From positions 1-40,552 of the forward strand of contig JAUWFQ010000003.1 of the NCBI GenBank assembly GCA_030606865.1: DNA of 40,552 nt. Reading direction: 5' to 3'. Both the position numbers and the translations under genes were made by a program. The stretch comes from a bacterium. GTDB lineage: Bacteria; Fidelibacterota; Marinisomatia; Marinisomatales; JAHJCW01. The notes under the pieces were generated by a model. That model made no database searches and was not told the origin of the DNA. It saw only the letters and a program-made list of their open reading frames with translations. This document shows, one piece after another, positions 37,459 through 40,552 of the stretch. Within the stretch, counting starts at the first letter, position 1. The number at the start of each line of letters is the position of its first letter.

Positions 37459-37486
37459 GTAGAGACGTAAAGCATTACATCTCTAC
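37459..37486. repeat. GTAGAGAC-type palindromic repeat, copy 2
   Basis: GTAGAGACGTAA and TTACATCTCTAC pair at 11 of 12 positions (plus one G-T pair) around a 4-base loop. It belongs to the same family as 28747-28798. Confidence 0.6.
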
Positions 37487-37632
37487 TAGGTTGTAATCCC
37501 ATATCTTAAATACACCGTGCAATCGATTCTGTTTAAGCGACACTCTTAAAATAGAGGCAAGTACAATTGATTAACAAATTATTTACAAGATCTTTGGAAC
37601 TTTTTACTGTTTCTGCCATTAACAGTGCAAAT

Positions 37633-37700
37633 ATATCGAACCCCTCTTCCTACAGAATTTAAATCCTATCCCTCAGAATTCAATCTGAGGGGTTCGATAT
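37633..37700. repeat. Nested, mutually exclusive inverted repeats
   Basis: ATATCGAACCCCTC (37633-37646) and GAGGGGTTCGATAT (37687-37700) are perfect 14-bp inverted repeats. Inside, CCCTCAGA (37670-37677) can pair with TCTGAGGG (37684-37691), which uses part of the same right arm. The two hairpins cannot form together. This may be a repeat remnant or an attenuator-like switch. No promoter is evident close upstream. Confidence 0.6.
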
Positions 37701-37839
37701 TTTAAATACCACCACTTTTATTCAATAGTGATAGAAATATCGCTTTAGTGGATAGCGGGGCACAAGATAGAAAGTTTTTGTTTTAATTCCACGTAACAAA
37801 TTTTATTATTTGACAAAAGGAAGTTAATAATATTAAATT

Positions 37840-37859
37840 TTGACCGACCGGTCGGTCAA
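37840..37859. promoter_or_regulatory. Perfect 20-bp palindromic TetR operator with upstream TTGACA
   Basis: TTGACCGACCGGTCGGTCAA equals its own reverse complement over 20 bases. The GACCGACCGGTCGGTC core is a well-known style of TetR/AcrR operator. It lies 26 bp before the TetR ATG, and TTGACA at 37810-37815 could be the -35 box, with TATTAA-like sequence 15 bp downstream, so a bound repressor would block transcription. Autoregulation of the operon is the likely reading. Confidence 0.8.
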
Positions 37860-37885
37860 TTTGTGGGTATTTAGATTGAATTGAT

Positions 37886-38494
37886 ATGGAAAAAAAGAGC
37901 ACTATAGAAGATAAAAGAACGCAAATACTGCATTCTGCAATAGAAATATTTGCTAAAAAAGGATTGGAGCGTGGCAAAATTGCCGATATTGCCAAACAAG
38001 CAGGGATAGGCAAAGGAACTATTTATGAATATTTCAAAAGCAAAGATGAAATATTTAGCGCGATTGAAAACATGTTTGTTAATGATACTATCGCGCAAGT
38101 AAATAGACTGGTTAACTCAAATAAATCTCCGACTGAAAAAATCGAAGAAATTGTTAATTATAGTATAAACATGTATGAAGTTATGGGAGATGCAATTTTA
38201 ATTGTTTCAGAAATGTGGGCACAGTACAGTCGCGGACAACGGCACGGCCATAAAAACTCTATATTTGCCGATATGTACAGCAGCTACCACAAAGTCATCA
38301 AAGAAATTCTTATAAGCGGAATAAAGATCGGTGAATTTCGTGAAATGAATAAAGACGGTGTTGCTACGATGTTGTTAGCTCTTATTGACGGTATGATATG
38401 GCAAGACGTTATTTTTAAAAATGATGAAAAATTTGATCAACGGAAAAAAGAGGCAATTAAATCATTTATGAAAGGGATAAAGAATGTTGAATGA
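37886..38494 (+). CDS. TetR/AcrR-family transcriptional regulator
   Basis: 202 aa. The N-terminal helix-turn-helix covers about residues 12-57: ILHSAIEIFAKKGLERGKIA, then the recognition part GIGKGTIYEYFKSKDEIF, which follows the TetR consensus closely. The rest is an all-helical ligand-binding domain of unknown ligand. The perfect palindrome just upstream is its probable binding site, so it should repress itself and the downstream LolA-like gene, whose start codon overlaps its end by 11 bases. In related genomes TetR plus LolA-like genes often accompany MMPL/RND exporters; here no exporter remains in the window. Confidence 0.94.
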   Translation: MEKKSTIEDKRTQILHSAIEIFAKKGLERGKIADIAKQAGIGKGTIYEYFKSKDEIFSAIENMFVNDTIAQVNRLVNSNKSPTEKIEEIVNYSINMYEVMGDAILIVSEMWAQYSRGQRHGHKNSIFADMYSSYHKVIKEILISGIKIGEFREMNKDGVATMLLALIDGMIWQDVIFKNDEKFDQRKKEAIKSFMKGIKNVE

Positions 38495-39290
38495 AGTGAA
38501 ATCCCGCCTGTCCCGTATTTATCGGGGATTTTTATCGGGGAACAAATATTTGATAATTATTTTATTTTCCGCCTCTGCGATTTTTGCCCAGCGGACGGTG
38601 CCCAATGGCAAAGAATTAGTAGAAAAAATGACGGCTATAATGACTCAAGAAAACAGCAAAGCCACAATGACACAGACAATTACAACAAGCAGTGGCAAAC
38701 AGCGAACCTTTGAATTTGAAATGTTTACTGCAAACGAAGGTGAAAAAACATTGATGCGTTATTTAAAACCTTCTGCCGCACGAGGACAAGCATTTTTGAT
38801 GTTAAATAATGCTGATGATATATGGACATACTTCCCAAGAACTAAACGTATTAGGAAATTATCATCTAGCTCTAAAAACCAAAAAGTACAAGGCAGCGAT
38901 TTTTCATTTGAAGATATGGGATCAGGAGACTCTTGGGAAAAAGAATATAATAGCAATAATCTTGGATCGGAAAAATATGATAAAACTGATTGTTGGAAAT
39001 TAGAAAGTATCGGCATTCCGGAGCAAAATCCTTCATATCCTAAAATGGAGGTTCTTATTAGAAAGTCAGATTTCTATCCGGTAAAAATCGATTATTTTGA
39101 TGAAAATAATTACGTAGAGAAAACACTGTTTTTGGACGATATTAAAGAAATAGAAGGAGTTCCAACCGCAATGGAAATGACAATGAAAAATCATTTGAAG
39201 GGAACTGAAACCATAATGCAAACGCTAACAATTACTTATGATTGGGAACCTCCGGACAATTTCTTTTCTGAAAGGACATTGAAGAAATAG
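38484..39290 (+). CDS. LolA-like outer-membrane lipoprotein-sorting protein
   Basis: 268 aa. A hydrophobic signal segment (LIIILFSASAIFA, probable cleavage before Q) is preceded by an odd 22-residue basic leader. The mature part matches the outer-membrane lipoprotein-sorting family (LolA/LolB-like half barrel): YLKPSAARGQAFLML, DIWTYFPRTKRIRKLSSSSK, QGSDFSFEDM and KMEVLIRKSDFYPVKIDYFD. These periplasmic proteins are usually paired with MMPL/RND transporters and move lipids or lipoproteins. The leader is encoded by a CCCG...CGGG palindromic repeat (38503-38540), so the original start may have been nearer the hydrophobic core. Co-transcribed with the TetR gene. Confidence 0.9.
   Translation: MLNEVKSRLSRIYRGFLSGNKYLIIILFSASAIFAQRTVPNGKELVEKMTAIMTQENSKATMTQTITTSSGKQRTFEFEMFTANEGEKTLMRYLKPSAARGQAFLMLNNADDIWTYFPRTKRIRKLSSSSKNQKVQGSDFSFEDMGSGDSWEKEYNSNNLGSEKYDKTDCWKLESIGIPEQNPSYPKMEVLIRKSDFYPVKIDYFDENNYVEKTLFLDDIKEIEGVPTAMEMTMKNHLKGTETIMQTLTITYDWEPPDNFFSERTLKK
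38503..38540. repeat. CCCGTATTTATCGGG-type repeat inside the LolA-like signal peptide
   Basis: TCCCGCCTGTCCCGTATTTA continues into ATCGGGGATTTTTATCGGGG. CCCG/CGGG pairs are spaced to give alternative hairpins. This wording is typical of intergenic repeats, yet it is translated as part of the signal-peptide leader. Confidence 0.5.
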
Positions 39291-39332
39291 GTAATTAGGA
39301 GATTAGGAAAGCGTGTATGCTGAGAGAAAACA

Positions 39333-39719
39333 ATGACGATTCAAGAAAATAAAAGAGATTTTACATCTTTAGATGTTTGGAAAAAATGCCGGGAGTTAAG
39401 ACTGAAGATATATAAAAAAGTTTTAAAACTACTACCGGTAGAAAAAAAATATAATTTGAACGATCAAATTAGAAGAGCGGCTGTAAGTATAACTGCCAAT
39501 ATAGCAGAAGGATACGGAAGATTTAATTATCAAGAATCAATTCAATATTATAGAATATCTCGTGGCTCAATATATGAATTAAAAGATCATTTAATAACTT
39601 GTTTGGATTTAAAGTACATATCAGCAGAATTGTTTCAAACGTTTGAAGTAGATATAGAAGAAGCCACCAAACTTCTGAATGGCTATATCAGATATATTAA
39701 AGGTAAGAAAAATGAGTAA
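39333..39719 (+). CDS. Four-helix-bundle protein (23S rRNA intervening-sequence / S23 family)
   Basis: 128 aa. The family pattern is clear: DFTSLDVWKKCRELRLKIYK, then DQIRRAAVSITANIAEGYGR (the conserved RRAAVSIxxNIAEG core), QYYRISRGSIYELKDHL and a final helix. These small proteins were first seen as ORFs inside 23S rRNA intervening sequences but are common as stand-alone genes in FCB-group genomes; the function is unknown. Here it is not in an rRNA gene. It sits between the LolA-like gene (42-bp gap containing a TAATTAGGAGATTAGG low-complexity patch) and the truncated outer-membrane protein gene, overlapping the latter by eight bases. It may have been inserted into the exporter operon. Confidence 0.92.
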   Translation: MTIQENKRDFTSLDVWKKCRELRLKIYKKVLKLLPVEKKYNLNDQIRRAAVSITANIAEGYGRFNYQESIQYYRISRGSIYELKDHLITCLDLKYISAELFQTFEVDIEEATKLLNGYIRYIKGKKNE

Positions 39720-39774
39720 AATATTTCGAGTTATAACATTTTTGATAATAATCAGTAATCTTTCATTATTTACA

Positions 39775-39865
39775 TTCCTAATCCCTCTATCCCTCAAGCC
39801 CACAATATCCGATTTTCCCAATTCCCTAATATCCCAATTCCCTAATGCTCTAATCGCCCAAACAG
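39775..39865 (-). repeat. Low-complexity AATTCCCTAATATCCC-type repeat, translated
   Basis: CCCAATTCCCTAATATCCC is followed by further near-repeats (ATTCCCTAATGCTCTAATCGCCC). The reverse complement has the same GGGAATT...GGGATATT wording as the patch after 37194. It lies between the signal-peptide core and the mature start of the truncated outer-membrane protein. Confidence 0.55.
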
Positions 39866-39908
39866 ACTTTTTTGGCTATTACGAAGGCGAGTTTGATCAA
39901 CCGATACA

Positions 39909-39916
39909 TTTATATA
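39909..39916 (+). promoter_or_regulatory. Archaeal-like TATA box (TTTATATA)
   Basis: TTTATATA lies 43 bases before the ATG at 39960, immediately after the break in the outer-membrane gene. Archaeal promoters place the start of transcription about 25 bases downstream of such a box, which would leave a roughly 20-base leader. AT-rich bacterial DNA can contain this by chance, so the call depends on the foreign look of the next gene. Confidence 0.35.
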
Positions 39917-39959
39917 CCTCTTTATCCTATCCTAATACTATATCTCTAAAGTACAAACG

Positions 39960-40552
39960 ATGCGCATGGTGAACACAAACGAAGCGGTTTCTCACGTATT
40001 AATAGTGTGGATGATATTAATCGTGTGCAAAATTATAATTGTAGTAACAGCGGTAGGAATTATAGGTATATGCATATGCACTGCTGCAACTCTGTGCGTT
40101 CCTGCCTCTGCCCCTGGAGATAATGTTGACATTGCAACCGCCGTGTACGGCTCGTCTATGAACGAAAACTTGAATATCCTACGAGAATTCCGCGATACCT
40201 TGTTGTTAACAAATCCACCGGGTAAATTCATCGTTGAAACATATCGTATAACGAGTCCACCAATAGCAGCCGCATTAGCGCATAATGTGCGATTATGCAC
40301 GGCAACACGAATAATACTGTTTACTCTCCTGGTCTACTTTTCCGCGCTCTGCCTGAACATAACGGCATTTGTCGCTTTTATTGTCCTTAATATTCTTATC
40401 CTGCTTTTCGTACTGAAACGTCACCACCTAAAAGTGCTCCTGACAGGCATCGGCTGTGCCGCAATAACCATCGCTGCATTTACGGTTACGGTGTTCACGC
40501 TCGGCGCTCTCGGCTATGAACTGCCGGTATGTGCCGCGATAGGTGCGTATCT
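39960..40552 (+). CDS. Multi-pass membrane protein with a CFI-box-like domain, 3' end missing (runs off the right edge)
   Basis: Open from ATG 39960 to the window end (197 codons, no stop; an in-frame stop at 39933 lies upstream). Residues 12-46 are hydrophobic. Residues 56-108 read DIATAVYGSSMNENLNILRE, then FRDTLLLTNPPGKFIVE and TYRITSPPIAAALAHN, matching the CFI-box pattern (CFIATAAYGS...LRxFRDxxLLTN...YYxxSPPxAxxI) found in archaeal and deltaproteobacterial surface or membrane proteins, except that the leading Cys-Phe is replaced. Further membrane segments lie at about 116-150 and 158-185. GC and codon choice (many ATA, GCC, CTC) differ from the genes to the left. The only annotated-style minus-strand frame here is its shadow. 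Function of the domain is unknown. Confidence 0.65.
   Translation, partial: MRMVNTNEAVSHVLIVWMILIVCKIIIVVTAVGIIGICICTAATLCVPASAPGDNVDIATAVYGSSMNENLNILREFRDTLLLTNPPGKFIVETYRITSPPIAAALAHNVRLCTATRIILFTLLVYFSALCLNITAFVAFIVLNILILLFVLKRHHLKVLLTGIGCAAITIAAFTVTVFTLGALGYELPVCAAIGAY

Larger units (their letters stand above)
37194..37885. other. Repeat-rich intergenic region between the oxidoreductase and the TetR operon
   Basis: About 690 bp with no convincing gene. From left to right it holds a GGGAATTTGGGAACTGGG low-complexity patch (37207-37224), an element with 10-bp perfect inverted ends (37271-37438) containing a terminator-like hairpin, a GTAGAGAC palindrome (37459-37486), nested hairpins (37633-37700) and the TetR promoter with its operator (37840-37859). 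Confidence 0.6.
39712..39972 (+). pseudogene. 5' stub of an outer-membrane beta-barrel protein gene, cut off near 39895
   Basis: The frame from ATG 39712 begins with a signal peptide (MSKIFRVITFLIIISNLSLF), followed by about 25 residues coded by a low-complexity repeat (39775-39865), a plausible cleavage site ALIAQ, then TDFFGYYEGEFDQ. The last piece looks like the first barrel strand of DUF1302/exporter-associated outer-membrane proteins, which would suit the TetR/LolA-like context. After Gln at about 39900 the frame continues only as non-homologous residues to a TGA at 39972. The break coincides with a change in base composition. The family call from such a short piece is tentative; that it is truncated is more secure. 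Confidence 0.5.

Noticed and set aside
37194-37885. CRISPR array or tRNA genes in the repeat-rich gap
   Set aside because: The repeats differ from each other and are not regularly spaced, and no cloverleaf or tRNA arm sequence is visible.
39992-40300. Minus-strand 102-aa ORF at the right end
   Set aside because: It is antisense to the open plus-strand frame that carries the CFI-box-like pattern; its own translation resembles no family.

Overview
The window is AT-rich bacterial DNA with compact operons. A lipoprotein M16 peptidase, a FadL-type outer-membrane porin, an LolA-like lipoprotein-sorting protein and a penicillin-acylase-family enzyme point to a Gram-negative cell. A single-chain pyruvate:ferredoxin oxidoreductase points to anaerobic or microaerobic metabolism. 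Gene style and the AT-rich intergenic repeats (GGGAATT-like patches, GTAGAGAC palindromes, TGTCATTCT...AGAATGACA elements) suggest the Fibrobacterota-Chlorobiota-Bacteroidota (FCB) group, for example Marinimicrobia, Cloacimonadota, Calditrichota or Ignavibacteria. I cannot fix the phylum from the sequence alone.

Layout. 1-844 (minus): 5' part of a FadL/OmpP1-type porin running off the left edge. 1026-18363 (plus): a nearly gapless purine cluster, purA-purL-cupin-purM-purQ(S)-purC-purE-purB-purF-purD-[restriction-modification gene]-purN-purH. It encodes every step from PRPP to IMP and on to AMP. Three points stand out: PurQ carries a C-terminal extension that reads as two PurS-like domains, while no separate purS exists; PurE is the class II (CO2-using) type, which explains the absence of purK; and a helicase-less type ISP-like restriction-methylation gene sits co-directionally between purD and purN.

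18360-21112 (minus): a glycerophosphodiester phosphodiesterase and a divergent penicillin-acylase-family protein. 21113-22103: mostly non-coding, with a long hairpin and one orphan ORF. 22104-30733: mutM, a DHFR/RibD-type reductase, a two-repeat M16 peptidase, two small lipoproteins, an SDR, a Nudix hydrolase, an ICMT-like membrane methyltransferase and lpdA. 30834-35411 (minus): a DHOD-like protein and the large pyruvate:ferredoxin oxidoreductase. 35589-37193 (plus): a CrtI/RetSat-like oxidoreductase. 37194-37885: 690 bp of repeats and hairpins. 37886-39972: a TetR regulator with a perfect 20-bp palindromic operator, an LolA-like protein, a four-helix-bundle (IVS/S23) protein and the 5' stub of an outer-membrane protein gene.

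At about 39895 the character of the DNA changes. The outer-membrane gene breaks off, GC rises, a TTTATATA box appears, and a membrane protein with a CFI-box-like domain starts at 39960 and runs off the right edge. The last ~650 bp look foreign, perhaps archaeal. Horizontal transfer and an assembly or cloning chimera are both possible.
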